Virus record (IMG/VR): IMGVR_UViG_3300038825_000871
Coordinates: 1 to 36,495 of that record
Strand: one strand, 5' to 3'
DNA: 36,495 nt
Origin: a virus
The position numbers and the translations under genes are program-made. The stretch's first letter is position 1. Every line of letters starts with the position of its first letter. Of the stretch, positions 8,048-14,416 are shown one piece after another. The notes beneath the pieces were generated by a model. It saw only the letters and a program-made list of their open reading frames with translations, had not been told where the DNA came from and did no database searches.

Positions 8048-8287
8048 ATGGATGATTTACAAGACGAATTTGAAAGTGAATTAATAGAAATTATTAGTGA
8101 TTATAACACTAAGGGTTTAGGTACCCATGAACAAATATCTATACTTTCTTATTTATGTTTTGAACTTTGTAATAAAATATTTATGGATGTAAGATTTGGG
8201 TATACTCACGTTTTAACCATGCTTATGCAAAGAATAATATTTGACATGAATGACGATCAAGACGATACCAAAAAAATATTGCACTAG
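8048..8287 (+). CDS. Small acidic hypothetical protein, first gene of rightward arm
   Basis: A 79-residue helical protein starting MDDLQDEFESELIEIISDYN and ending in an acidic patch (DMNDDQDDTKK). It has no known motif. It lies right behind the rightward consensus promoter with no room for a ribosome-binding site, so it may be translated from a leaderless mRNA. As the first rightward gene it is a natural candidate for a very early host takeover or regulatory factor (inference from position only). Confidence 0.7.
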   Translation: MDDLQDEFESELIEIISDYNTKGLGTHEQISILSYLCFELCNKIFMDVRFGYTHVLTMLMQRIIFDMNDDQDDTKKILH

Positions 8288-8298
8288 GGAGATGTATT

Positions 8299-8511
8299 AT
8301 GTTTAGTTTTTTATCAGGCATAATCACAGGAATTGTCAAGAATGGATTCCTGTTTTTATTTATTAGAGATAGTGGCAAAAAAGCCGAAAGGAGAAAGAAC
8401 CTTGAGAAATCAAATAAGTTACTTAAAGAATATGAAAAAATCAGTAATCGCAGTAGGGATGTCAAGTCTGTTGTTAGTAGGTTGCGTAGGAAGTCTCACA
8501 GGAGGAAGTGA
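8299..8511 (+). CDS. Candidate inner-membrane spanin (Rz-like)
   Basis: A 70-residue protein with one N-terminal hydrophobic segment (about residues 2-22, FSFLSGIITGIVKNGFLFLF) and then a strongly charged helix (KKAERRKNLEKSNKLLKEYE). AGGGAG precedes the start. This is the plan of an i-spanin, though shorter than lambda Rz (153). The case comes mainly from its partner: the next gene is a proline-containing lipoprotein starting inside this one in another frame, as with Rz and Rz1. It could instead be an unrelated small membrane protein. Confidence 0.5.
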   Translation: MFSFLSGIITGIVKNGFLFLFIRDSGKKAERRKNLEKSNKLLKEYEKISNRSRDVKSVVSRLRRKSHRRK

Positions 8512-8656
8512 TTGTCCTGTATTTCCTTGGCCTCCAGAGAGTGTTGTCAACAAACTAGAGTCTGAAGCAAATGTCAACGCAGAATTTTCTGTGTGGTTAG
8601 CTGAGATTACAGCACATGGAGAGAAGATAGAAGTTTGTCGAGGTGAAGAAGAATGA
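8432..8656 (+). CDS. Candidate outer-membrane spanin lipoprotein (Rz1-like)
   Basis: A 74-residue protein. MKKSVIAVGMSSLLLVGC is a clear lipoprotein signal with lipobox LVGC, and the mature part has a proline-rich stretch (CPVFPWPPESV) typical of o-spanins. The frame is open to 8333, but the ATG at 8432 is chosen because the lipoprotein signal begins exactly there. Its first 80 bases overlap the upstream gene in a different frame, the usual spanin architecture. Together they would fuse the host's inner and outer membranes at lysis, which implies a Gram-negative host. Confidence 0.65.
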   Translation: MKKSVIAVGMSSLLLVGCVGSLTGGSDCPVFPWPPESVVNKLESEANVNAEFSVWLAEITAHGEKIEVCRGEEE

Positions 8657-8814
8657 AATACTATGTCAAAGTTGTAGACGAAGATGAAAATGTAGTTTTG
8701 TCAATCGGTGTCCATAACTTAGATTTGTCAAGACGTTCAGATCAAAAAATGCTTTGTCAACAAATACAAGAAGTATGTCAACATGATGATGAAAAACAGA
8801 TAGAAATGTTTTAA
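8653..8814 (+). CDS. Small hypothetical protein
   Basis: A 53-residue acidic protein starting MKYYVKVVDEDENVVLSIGV, coupled to the lipoprotein gene by an ATGA overlap. It has no recognised family. Its coding sequence is remarkable at DNA level: five TGTCAA hexamers fall in it in different codon phases (Y-V-K, L-S-I, L-S-R, C-Q-Q, C-Q-H). Confidence 0.6.
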   Translation: MKYYVKVVDEDENVVLSIGVHNLDLSRRSDQKMLCQQIQEVCQHDDEKQIEMF

Positions 8815-8815
8815 G

Positions 8816-8844
8816 TTGACAAATATCTTTCGTTGCTCTATAAA
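8816..8844 (+). promoter_or_regulatory. Promoter upstream of the 8877 gene
   Basis: TTGACA (8816-8821), a 17-base spacer and TATAAA (8839-8844) give a near-consensus promoter just after the preceding stop. A second TTGACA at 8860-8865 lies beside the ribosome site AAGGGAG, without its own -10 box. Confidence 0.7.
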
Positions 8845-8876
8845 AAAATAATTATTAATTTGACAAGGGAGAAAAA

Positions 8877-9251
8877 ATGTCAGATAACACATTTATAGAT
8901 TGGTTAGAAACCGAATTAGCAATGAAGGAGAAAGAAGATATGGCTAGAAAAGGAAGAAAGAAGAAAGTACAAGTACCTAGCATTACCGACTTACAGTTAG
9001 TGCTTACGAACCGAGTTAAGAAGCTTGTACAAGAGATTGGGGAAAGTGGAGTAGAGTATATTACTTATTCAGATGTCTCTAAACTTGACAAGGCCTTTGA
9101 TGATGTAGTAGAAGAAGCAAATTTAAAATATCAACAAATGACTATAGAGCATGGTGAAGATAAAGGAACTGTTCACAGAGCATCGTGGCAAGATTTAGTC
9201 AGAGCAGATCACCCTAATATTTATGTGGAGAAAGATGATGATGATGAGTAA
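8877..9251 (+). CDS. Hypothetical charged phage protein
   Basis: A 124-residue protein starting MSDNTFIDWLETELAMKEKE, with a basic run (ARKGRKKK) near residue 28 and an acidic tail ending DDDDE. It is helical by pattern and has no recognised domain. The start is set by AAGGGAGAAAAA. It has its own promoter. The end of the gene is a GAT repeat that overlaps a run of four ATG codons used by the next gene. Confidence 0.65.
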   Translation: MSDNTFIDWLETELAMKEKEDMARKGRKKKVQVPSITDLQLVLTNRVKKLVQEIGESGVEYITYSDVSKLDKAFDDVVEEANLKYQQMTIEHGEDKGTVHRASWQDLVRADHPNIYVEKDDDDE

Positions 9252-9564
9252 GTATCACATCATAGAAAAAGATATTCTGTCAGAGGTTTTATCCTCTTGT
9301 GTACAGGGTAAAATCTTCACAGCAAAATTTGTCAAAAAAGATGGTGAGTTTCGTACTATAAATTGTCGGCTCGGTGTCAAAAAACATCTTAAAGGTGGAA
9401 GGAATTATAATGTTGATGATGCTAATATTACTGTTTTTGATTTAAAGAATAAAGGATATAGAAATATTCCTGTACAGAGACTAGTGGAACTAAACTGTGG
9501 TAACTTGTCAATCCGTAATTGGAATGAAAGTACAAGCAGTGTTATTATGACTGTTGCTGTATAG
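9244..9564 (+). CDS. SH3-fold (DUF2693-like) phage protein
   Basis: About 106 residues: SKYHIIEKDILSEVL, then a beta-barrel-like part with FTAKFVKKDGEFRTINCRLG, VKKHLKGG and ANITVFDLKNKGYRNI. The pattern 'kkdG..R.m..rlgv.khlkgG...vfD...kgyr.i' is that of small phage proteins annotated as SH3 beta-barrel fold or DUF2693 (recalled). Function is unknown. ATG codons at 9235, 9238, 9241 and 9244 are all in frame behind GGAG (9227-9230), so the exact start is ambiguous by up to three residues. A frame from 9223 exists but lacks a ribosome site. Confidence 0.65.
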   Translation: MSKYHIIEKDILSEVLSSCVQGKIFTAKFVKKDGEFRTINCRLGVKKHLKGGRNYNVDDANITVFDLKNKGYRNIPVQRLVELNCGNLSIRNWNESTSSVIMTVAV

Positions 9565-9630
9565 GAGAACGTAAACAGTTCTGGCAAAAACTTCTGTACA
9601 GTAACCAACGAAGTCTGTTTACATAATAGA

Positions 9631-9666
9631 AAAGAGTAGTCTTTAATTAGATTACTCTTTTTTTTT
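9631..9666 (+). terminator. Rho-independent terminator
   Basis: An 11-bp stem, AAAGAGTAGTC (9631-9641) with GATTACTCTTT (9650-9660), has one G-U pair and an 8-base AT loop. Six more T follow at 9661-9666. It closes the first rightward gene cluster. Confidence 0.85.
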
Positions 9667-9729
9667 GCACATAAGGGTTGACAATGTTTTGTAACTGTGA
9701 AAGGGTTATTGTAGAAAAGGAGAATGTAG

Positions 9730-9912
9730 ATGAGAAATATAGACACAATACCTACAGTGCCACGACACATAGTAAGTTTTAAAATATTAGTAGAATGGTC
9801 AGACAATCCTAAACTTGTAGAGTTAGAGAATGAAATGGGTAATTTTTTAGAAAATACTTTTAATGATTGGTTAAGAGAAATTGAAGATGAGGAGAATTTA
9901 GATGAAAAATAA
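9730..9912 (+). CDS. Small hypothetical protein
   Basis: A 60-residue acidic protein: MRNIDTIPTVPRHIVSFKIL, then a helical acidic half ending REIEDEENLDEK. AAAAGGAG lies about 8 bases before the start. It follows a terminator, so it needs a new promoter; TTGACA at 9678 lacks a convincing -10 box. It overlaps the next gene by 11 bases. The family is not recognised. Confidence 0.6.
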   Translation: MRNIDTIPTVPRHIVSFKILVEWSDNPKLVELENEMGNFLENTFNDWLREIEDEENLDEK

Positions 9913-10252
9913 ACCAAATAAACGAAGAAATAAATTAGATAAACATCTAGGATGTCCCTCTTATCCAAACTGTGATGAAGCACCTATGGGTTGTACTGTA
10001 CAGTCGGGAGGGGATGTTGAATGGTACGGCCATAGGGATGACGAAACTATCTACACAGGAGATGCACCTTCTACGGAAGCTACGTTCTATAAGAAGGACA
10101 AGGTATCTGGTGCTACAGTGATAGATTTAGTGATAGACCTATTAAAGAACGGCAAAGTGCAACAAGCTATATGGGAACTAGAAGATCACCGTACTACTGT
10201 ACAGACAGAGGATTTAGACAATCAGGCCTATAGTGAAGGGGAGGGGTATTGA
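9902..10252 (+). CDS. Hypothetical protein with N-terminal cysteines
   Basis: A 116-residue protein with a basic start (MKNKPNKRRNKLDKHLG), then C18, C24 and C31 in a Pro/Gly-rich segment, and a helical second half (ATVIDLVIDLLKNGKVQQAIWEL). Three cysteines could help bind a metal but are not a standard finger. The stop overlaps the next start by one base (TGATG). I do not recognise the family. Confidence 0.6.
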   Translation: MKNKPNKRRNKLDKHLGCPSYPNCDEAPMGCTVQSGGDVEWYGHRDDETIYTGDAPSTEATFYKKDKVSGATVIDLVIDLLKNGKVQQAIWELEDHRTTVQTEDLDNQAYSEGEGY

Positions 10253-10416
10253 TGAATAAACAACATTTATATATGGATGATTTTGAAGATAAAAATGCTT
10301 GGATTAATATATGTAAAATGTTTGGGATATTTTTAGATCAAGATTTAAGATGTTCTAAAACTAATTACATTATTCAAGAAATAAAATTTAAAGCAATTGA
10401 GGTGGTGGGACTATGA
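10252..10416 (+). CDS. Small hypothetical protein
   Basis: A 54-residue protein, MNKQHLYMDDFEDKNAWINI and onward, behind a strong GGGAGGGG ribosome site. It is coupled on both sides (TGATG upstream, ATGA downstream), which argues for a real gene. No domain is recognised; the composition is helical and neutral. Confidence 0.6.
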   Translation: MNKQHLYMDDFEDKNAWINICKMFGIFLDQDLRCSKTNYIIQEIKFKAIEVVGL

Positions 10417-10598
10417 TAACTATGGAATGTGATTACTGTAAGCATGTAGAACACTATGAAGATGAGTGTTCATTTTTTCAAGGTGAAATGTGGGGATTAC
10501 CAGACGATTCTGTCATGTGTAATGCTTGTTTAGAGAAGAAGCCTTGTCCAGATAATGTCCGAAAGTTATATTTAAATGAGGTGGAGAGATTAACATGA
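10413..10598 (+). CDS. Small cysteine-rich zinc-finger-like protein
   Basis: A 61-residue protein. C6-x2-C9 and C36-x2-C39 form a candidate zinc site, with C19 and C45 as extra cysteines (ECDYCKHVEHYEDEC, then VMCNACLEKKPC). It overlaps the next gene by 4 bases. It is likely to bind DNA, RNA or protein through a zinc ribbon; the partner is unknown. It is the second such ribbon protein in the window. Confidence 0.65.
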   Translation: MITMECDYCKHVEHYEDECSFFQGEMWGLPDDSVMCNACLEKKPCPDNVRKLYLNEVERLT

Positions 10599-11107
10599 AC
10601 ATATTCGTACTAGACGAGTGTCCTATACAGTCAGCACAGATGCAATGCGACAAGCACATTGTCAAGATGCCATTGGAAACAGCACAGATGTTATGTTCTG
10701 TATGGCACAGACATGGACAGGGAGATAAAGTGCCTTATAGAGAAGTACACAAAAACCACCCATGTACACTATGGACAGGAGATAGTGCAGAAAACTATGA
10801 GTGGCTATGGCAACATGGTATGGAGTTATGTTTTGAGTACACCAGAAGGTATAACAAGATACATAAATGTCAGCAAGTTATTATGGATTTAGATAAGGTA
10901 CATGCCACTATGTTTCCTGTAGATACTAACGGTACACCACACCCACAGTGTATGCCAGACGAGTATAAATCTACTGAGTTACGTATTCACAGCAATACAG
11001 TTAGGGCATACAGGAGATATTATGTCAACGGTAAAAAGGACATAGCCAAGTGGGAAAAGTCAAGAGCTGTACCCAAATGGTTTACAATGGAAAGTTACAA
11101 ACTATGA
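10595..11107 (+). CDS. Conserved phage protein with CDKH motif
   Basis: A 170-residue protein starting MNIFVLDECPIQSAQMQCDK, then HIVKMPLETAQML and H38/H40. I recognise the pattern 'MNIF.LD..P..aA..cCDKH.VKM..E.aQmL' from many unrelated phages, where it is usually unnamed. The invariant C, D, K and H residues look like an active site, so an enzyme is likely, but I do not know the reaction. The stop is coupled to the next gene by ATGA. Confidence 0.7.
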   Translation: MNIFVLDECPIQSAQMQCDKHIVKMPLETAQMLCSVWHRHGQGDKVPYREVHKNHPCTLWTGDSAENYEWLWQHGMELCFEYTRRYNKIHKCQQVIMDLDKVHATMFPVDTNGTPHPQCMPDEYKSTELRIHSNTVRAYRRYYVNGKKDIAKWEKSRAVPKWFTMESYKL

Positions 11108-11322
11108 CACAGTACAAGCAAGATATATTAGATATAGAAACTGATTTTCAATGTGAGGTAGAAGAATTTGTCAGACAAGATAAAGATTTCAGTGAGATTT
11201 ATGCGTTAGCTATGGAACTTTTGTCAACCGATAAATATAAAGATTTAAAACTAAACGATCAGTATCATGAGAATTGTATATATGATCTTATACAGGAGAT
11301 GTGTGATAGATACCATGGATAA
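11104..11322 (+). CDS. Small acidic hypothetical protein
   Basis: A 72-residue helical protein starting MTQYKQDILDIETDFQCEVE. An upstream in-frame ATG at 11050 is rejected because the 11104 ATG gives the ATGA overlap used throughout this operon. It has no recognised family. It carries TGTCAA and TGTCAG motifs in its coding sequence. Confidence 0.6.
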   Translation: MTQYKQDILDIETDFQCEVEEFVRQDKDFSEIYALAMELLSTDKYKDLKLNDQYHENCIYDLIQEMCDRYHG

Positions 11323-11497
11323 TGAAGAAACTTTGTCAGAATATTGTCAACGAAAATTGTCAGAGAAATATGTTATAGTACCTTATGGAGAACATAATTG
11401 TGCTATATATAATAGAGAGTCAAAACAGTATTTAACTATGTACAGCCACAAAAGAGATGCTGAGAAAGATTTAAAATTTCTTTTAAAAAATAGTTGA
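11315..11497 (+). CDS. Small hypothetical protein
   Basis: A 60-residue protein starting MDNEETLSEYCQRKLSEKYV, with a middle segment YGEHNCAIYNRESKQYLTMY and a basic helix at the end. The start at 11315 overlaps the previous stop by 8 bases. The longer frame from 11267 is unlikely because its extra residues read as a shadow of the upstream gene. The TGA stop is part of a TTGACA at 11494-11499. Confidence 0.6.
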   Translation: MDNEETLSEYCQRKLSEKYVIVPYGEHNCAIYNRESKQYLTMYSHKRDAEKDLKFLLKNS

Positions 11498-11533
11498 CAA
11501 GTATTTTTAGTTGTGATCTAGTTTATATTGGAG

Positions 11534-11604
11534 ATACATTTATAAACACTTATAAAGATATTTGTTATTACAATAAAACACTTATAAAGATATTATAAAT
11601 GTAT
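11534..11604. repeat. Nested inverted and direct repeats in an intergenic gap
   Basis: ATACATTTATAA (11534-11545) pairs perfectly with TTATAAATGTAT (11593-11604). Inside, AACACTTATAAAGATATT occurs twice (11545-11562 and 11577-11594, 32-base period). The gap holds no gene. It may be a binding element for a regulator or an origin-type repeat; there is no clear promoter within it. Confidence 0.75.
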
Positions 11605-11628
11605 TTCTGTACAAACAGGGAGAAAGAA

Positions 11629-11796
11629 ATGAAAAAAACTAAATTACATGAAGTCATTACTGTACAGACTAAAAATGATATAATAAAATTGAATGCACGA
11701 ATTGGTTATCACTTAGGTACAGGAAAGAAAATAGATGTTAAGGTTGTACAAGGTAAAGCAATTATAACTGAGCAGAAGGGAAAGAAACGTGCTTAA
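11629..11796 (+). CDS. Small basic hypothetical protein
   Basis: A 55-residue protein starting MKKTKLHEVITVQTKND and ending in a basic tail (GKKRA). GGGAGAAAGAA sets the start at 11629; the in-frame codon at 11599 has no ribosome site. Short strands and basic ends suggest nucleic-acid binding (inference). It overlaps the next gene by 8 bases. Confidence 0.6.
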   Translation: MKKTKLHEVITVQTKNDIIKLNARIGYHLGTGKKIDVKVVQGKAIITEQKGKKRA

Positions 11797-12544
11797 AGTA
11801 GTTAAAAAGAGTCAGGCTCTTAAAACCACCGATTGTGCTGTAACCTATCGTTCTGGAGATAATGATGTTTTCGGCACTTGTCCGAAACACTGTGCATTAA
11901 ATCCAAACAGCACTATGTCTACAAATAAAATAGACTGGGATTATCTAGATGCTGTATTAGATGCTAAGGTACAAGGTGGCAGATCGTGGACTTATTCTCA
12001 TTTTAAATTTGAGGATATATCTTTAAACAAAAATAAAAACTTTCACTTTAACTTTCTGTACAGGATAAGAGATAGTAAAAACCATACTACTATTAATCGT
12101 TCTACGGATACACTACTCGATGCTCTTGCTGTACATAAGAAGGGTTATCCGACAGTAGTAACTTTGTCAGATAAAAATGTCAGCAAAAACTTTGTTTTAG
12201 ATAGTGTGCTGTTTGTTCGTTGTCCGTCAGAGTATAATAAAAATGTCGGCTGTAACACTTGTGATCTTTGCTCTAGAAAAAATAGAAATTTTGTCATAGT
12301 TTTCTATAGTCATGGTAGTAAAAAGAAATTAGTCGGTGAGGAGGAGCAAGGTGGCTGTTATGGTACTTTTGGCAGAGTGAGATTACAGTGGGAGAATACC
12401 AGAAAAAATGTCAGCAAACCACTATCCGATAAAAATAAATTAAAACAGTTTGTACAGGGATTACCATACGGTACTAATATAAGACATCATATCGTTGGAG
12501 ATATTGGAAAAGAAAATAAGTTAGCTGTACAGAATAAAAAATAA
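11789..12544 (+). CDS. Cysteine-rich phage protein adjacent to DUF932
   Basis: A 251-residue protein starting at GTG behind AGAAGGG. Motifs seen are FGTCPKHCALNP (C-x3-C near residue 31) and, after about residue 150, RCPSEYNKNVGCNTCDLCSR (C-x2-C-x2-C), then VIVFYSHGS. This resembles Cys-cluster phage proteins of the 'TCP..C' type that often sit next to DUF932 genes (recalled, no firm family name). The clustered cysteines suggest a metal or Fe-S site. No radical-SAM CxxxCxxC motif is present. Confidence 0.65.
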   Translation: MLKVVKKSQALKTTDCAVTYRSGDNDVFGTCPKHCALNPNSTMSTNKIDWDYLDAVLDAKVQGGRSWTYSHFKFEDISLNKNKNFHFNFLYRIRDSKNHTTINRSTDTLLDALAVHKKGYPTVVTLSDKNVSKNFVLDSVLFVRCPSEYNKNVGCNTCDLCSRKNRNFVIVFYSHGSKKKLVGEEEQGGCYGTFGRVRLQWENTRKNVSKPLSDKNKLKQFVQGLPYGTNIRHHIVGDIGKENKLAVQNKK

Positions 12545-12556
12545 TTAATAAATAGT

Positions 12557-12584
12557 TTGCATAGTGTTTATTTCTGTATAGAAT
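12557..12584 (+). promoter_or_regulatory. Possible promoter of the DUF932 gene
   Basis: TTGCAT (12557-12562), a 16-base spacer and TAGAAT (12579-12584), ahead of the DUF932 gene in a 65-base gap. The match is moderate. Confidence 0.35.
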
Positions 12585-12624
12585 AAATTAACTTTAACTC
12601 TAACAAGCTATGAAAGGAAACACT

Positions 12625-13650
12625 ATGTTAGATTCAATTAATACTAATGACGTTATGGGAACAAGTACCCATATTTTACCTGAAACTCATGTACATAAAG
12701 ACTTATTCGACTTATCTTTATTTGACTTTGATGTAAAAGAAGTTCCACTTCACTATTATTTTAAAAATAATGACGGAGTAGAAATACAGCATACAGCACC
12801 AAAAAAGAAAGCAATAATTCGTTCCGATACAGGTGAGTTTATAGGCAATCATTCGGAACGTTATAAAACAGTACCCCATTATTCTCTATATAAGAAACAT
12901 GCTGAGAAAGTACAGGAAGTTATGCCGAGTGCTAACTTAGAAATAATAGACCAATCGTGGGATAATGGTGCTAAGGCTAGGAGAACTATACATTTTTTAG
13001 ATCATAGTACGACAGTGAGAGACGGAGACGTAGTTAATCTACGTTCTGATATATTTAATTCTCTAGATGGTGCATGGGCATTTCAAACTTATACAGGTGC
13101 TTACCGTAGTTTGTGTTTAAATACCTTAGTATTCGGTGGTCAATCTATGTATCAAGAGAAAAGAAAACATACAGGTGGCTTGTCCATTTCTGGTGCATTA
13201 GGAAAGGTTAGTAATTCCTTAGATGTATTTGCCAATCAAAGTGAGAAGTTTAAGCTATGGAGCAATATTAAATTAGAAGATAAAACTGTTGCCAATATGC
13301 TAGGTAATACACTGTGTCATAAAAAAAGTAAGACTATAGAATTACAGGATACAGAAACAGGAGCAGTTGATTTAAGAAACATCAATACTAGGCTGTCGGA
13401 TTATCTGTTATATAGATATGAGCAAGAGCAAGGTAAACTTGGTAAAACTCTATGGGCTTTGTACAATGCTGTAACTCATTGGTCTACGCATACTGATGAG
13501 AGTTATGAAAAAATGGATAAAAAAGGTAATGTTACTAATATATCTATGGGTAGAAAAGGGAGCAGTAAAGCTAATGTACAGAAAGAAAGAGAAATAGCTG
13601 TTCGTGATATGTTAGACAGCCGTTATTGGCAAGAGTTGGAGGTGGCATAA
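12625..13650 (+). CDS. DUF932 family protein
   Basis: A 341-residue protein from the ATG at 12625, which has AAAGGA 6 bases upstream; another in-frame ATG at 12610 has no such site. The family pattern is visible: KKAIIRSDTGEFIGNHSERYKTV, then a GDVVNLRSDIFNSLDG stretch, and YRSLCLNTLVFGGQ near residue 165. DUF932 proteins are common in phages and plasmids, and some are called 'phage/plasmid-like protein TIGR03299'. Their function is not established. It is the largest gene of the early arm. Confidence 0.85.
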   Translation: MLDSINTNDVMGTSTHILPETHVHKDLFDLSLFDFDVKEVPLHYYFKNNDGVEIQHTAPKKKAIIRSDTGEFIGNHSERYKTVPHYSLYKKHAEKVQEVMPSANLEIIDQSWDNGAKARRTIHFLDHSTTVRDGDVVNLRSDIFNSLDGAWAFQTYTGAYRSLCLNTLVFGGQSMYQEKRKHTGGLSISGALGKVSNSLDVFANQSEKFKLWSNIKLEDKTVANMLGNTLCHKKSKTIELQDTETGAVDLRNINTRLSDYLLYRYEQEQGKLGKTLWALYNAVTHWSTHTDESYEKMDKKGNVTNISMGRKGSSKANVQKEREIAVRDMLDSRYWQELEVA

Positions 13651-13651
13651 T

Positions 13652-13831
13652 ATGAACTATTTATATTTTATAGCTAGTCTTGGCTTATGTGTCGGTGCTT
13701 TCTATGGCATGTTTGCTATTGCTGATAATTCTCAAGAGCAAATATACTTTCTTGGTGTGTACTCAGTCGGCTTTTGGTTCACTTGTCATTTTGGCAGTCA
13801 TATTATAGAAGATGAGCAGAGGTTGTATTAA
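13652..13831 (+). CDS. Small two-helix membrane protein
   Basis: A 59-residue protein with hydrophobic segments at about 3-24 (LYFIASLGLCVGAFYGMF) and 31-47 (YFLGVYSVGFWFTC), ending in a charged tail (EDEQRLY). The start follows GGAGGTGG. Size and topology would suit a holin or another membrane effector, but no endolysin is nearby, so it stays unassigned. The TAA stop overlaps the next ATG. Confidence 0.55.
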   Translation: MNYLYFIASLGLCVGAFYGMFAIADNSQEQIYFLGVYSVGFWFTCHFGSHIIEDEQRLY

Positions 13832-13914
13832 TGAATATAGTGGCTTTAATTTATCAAATTTGTGTCATTATTATTATTGTCATAACTTTGTACATATTAG
13901 CACATATTTTTTAA
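13831..13914 (+). CDS. Single-helix membrane micropeptide
   Basis: A 27-residue peptide, MNIVALIYQI and then a stretch of Ile/Val ending LYILAHIF: one transmembrane segment and almost nothing else. It is coupled to the two-helix membrane gene by TAATG. Because it is so short the evidence is coupling plus composition only. Confidence 0.35.
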   Translation: MNIVALIYQICVIIIIVITLYILAHIF

Positions 13915-14039
13915 AGAATATTATTAAAAAGTATGATACAATAATATTGTAAATAATTCTCATAAAAATCTAGCATTAAAGCTAGTAGAAATTGAGGTGC
14001 AAAATATGATTTGACTAAACATAAACCAAAAATCTGACG

Positions 14040-14073
14040 GAGTGGTTGTATTAATTTACAGCCACTCTTTTTT
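14040..14073 (+). terminator. Rho-independent terminator
   Basis: GAGTGGTTGTA (14040-14050) pairs with TACAGCCACTC (14057-14067) through one G-U pair. The loop is TTAATT and six T follow. The build is the same as that of the 9631 terminator. Confidence 0.88.
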
Positions 14074-14078
14074 ATTTC

Positions 14079-14107
14079 TTGCCAAGCTGTACAGAATAAT
14101 ATATAAA
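14079..14107 (+). promoter_or_regulatory. Promoter upstream of the 14146 gene
   Basis: TTGCCA (14079-14084), a 17-base spacer and TATAAA (14102-14107), placed right after the terminator. It restarts transcription for the next three genes. Confidence 0.55.
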
Positions 14108-14145
14108 ATAAGTAATTGTAATATAACAGAGAAAGGGTCATAAAA

Positions 14146-14415
14146 ATGGCACAAGATAAAAATAAAACTAACTTAGAACAGAAAGAGACTACTAGCAGAG
14201 AAGAACTATTTATTAAAAGTTTAGATAGTGCAGGCAGAAAAGCATTATATGATTTATATGTTGCTGTAAGTGTAACCAAGGTTAATAACATGGTCGCAAA
14301 GGAACTAGGCTCTAATTTTAGAGGAAGTGAACTTGCTTTATTTAATCTAGGTGTTGTATCTGGAGAGAATAATATAATTAGACAGTTTAAAGCAATTATT
14401 GAAAGGAGTAAATAA
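14146..14415 (+). CDS. Hypothetical helical protein
   Basis: An 89-residue protein, MAQDKNKTNLEQKETTSREE and then helices (SAGRKALYDLYVAVSVTKVNN). AGAAAGGG precedes the start. It is soluble with no known motif. It is the first gene of a three-gene unit set between a promoter (14079) and a terminator (15005). Confidence 0.6.
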   Translation: MAQDKNKTNLEQKETTSREELFIKSLDSAGRKALYDLYVAVSVTKVNNMVAKELGSNFRGSELALFNLGVVSGENNIIRQFKAIIERSK

Positions 14416-14416
14416 T

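Noticed and set aside
9678-9712. TTGACA before the 9730 gene as a full promoter
   Set aside because: No acceptable -10 box occurs 15-19 bases downstream. It is better counted among the dispersed TTGACA/TGTCAA motifs.
11494-11530. TTGACA at the end of the 11315 gene as a promoter
   Set aside because: The nearest TATATT is about 24 bases away, too far for a sigma-70 pair.
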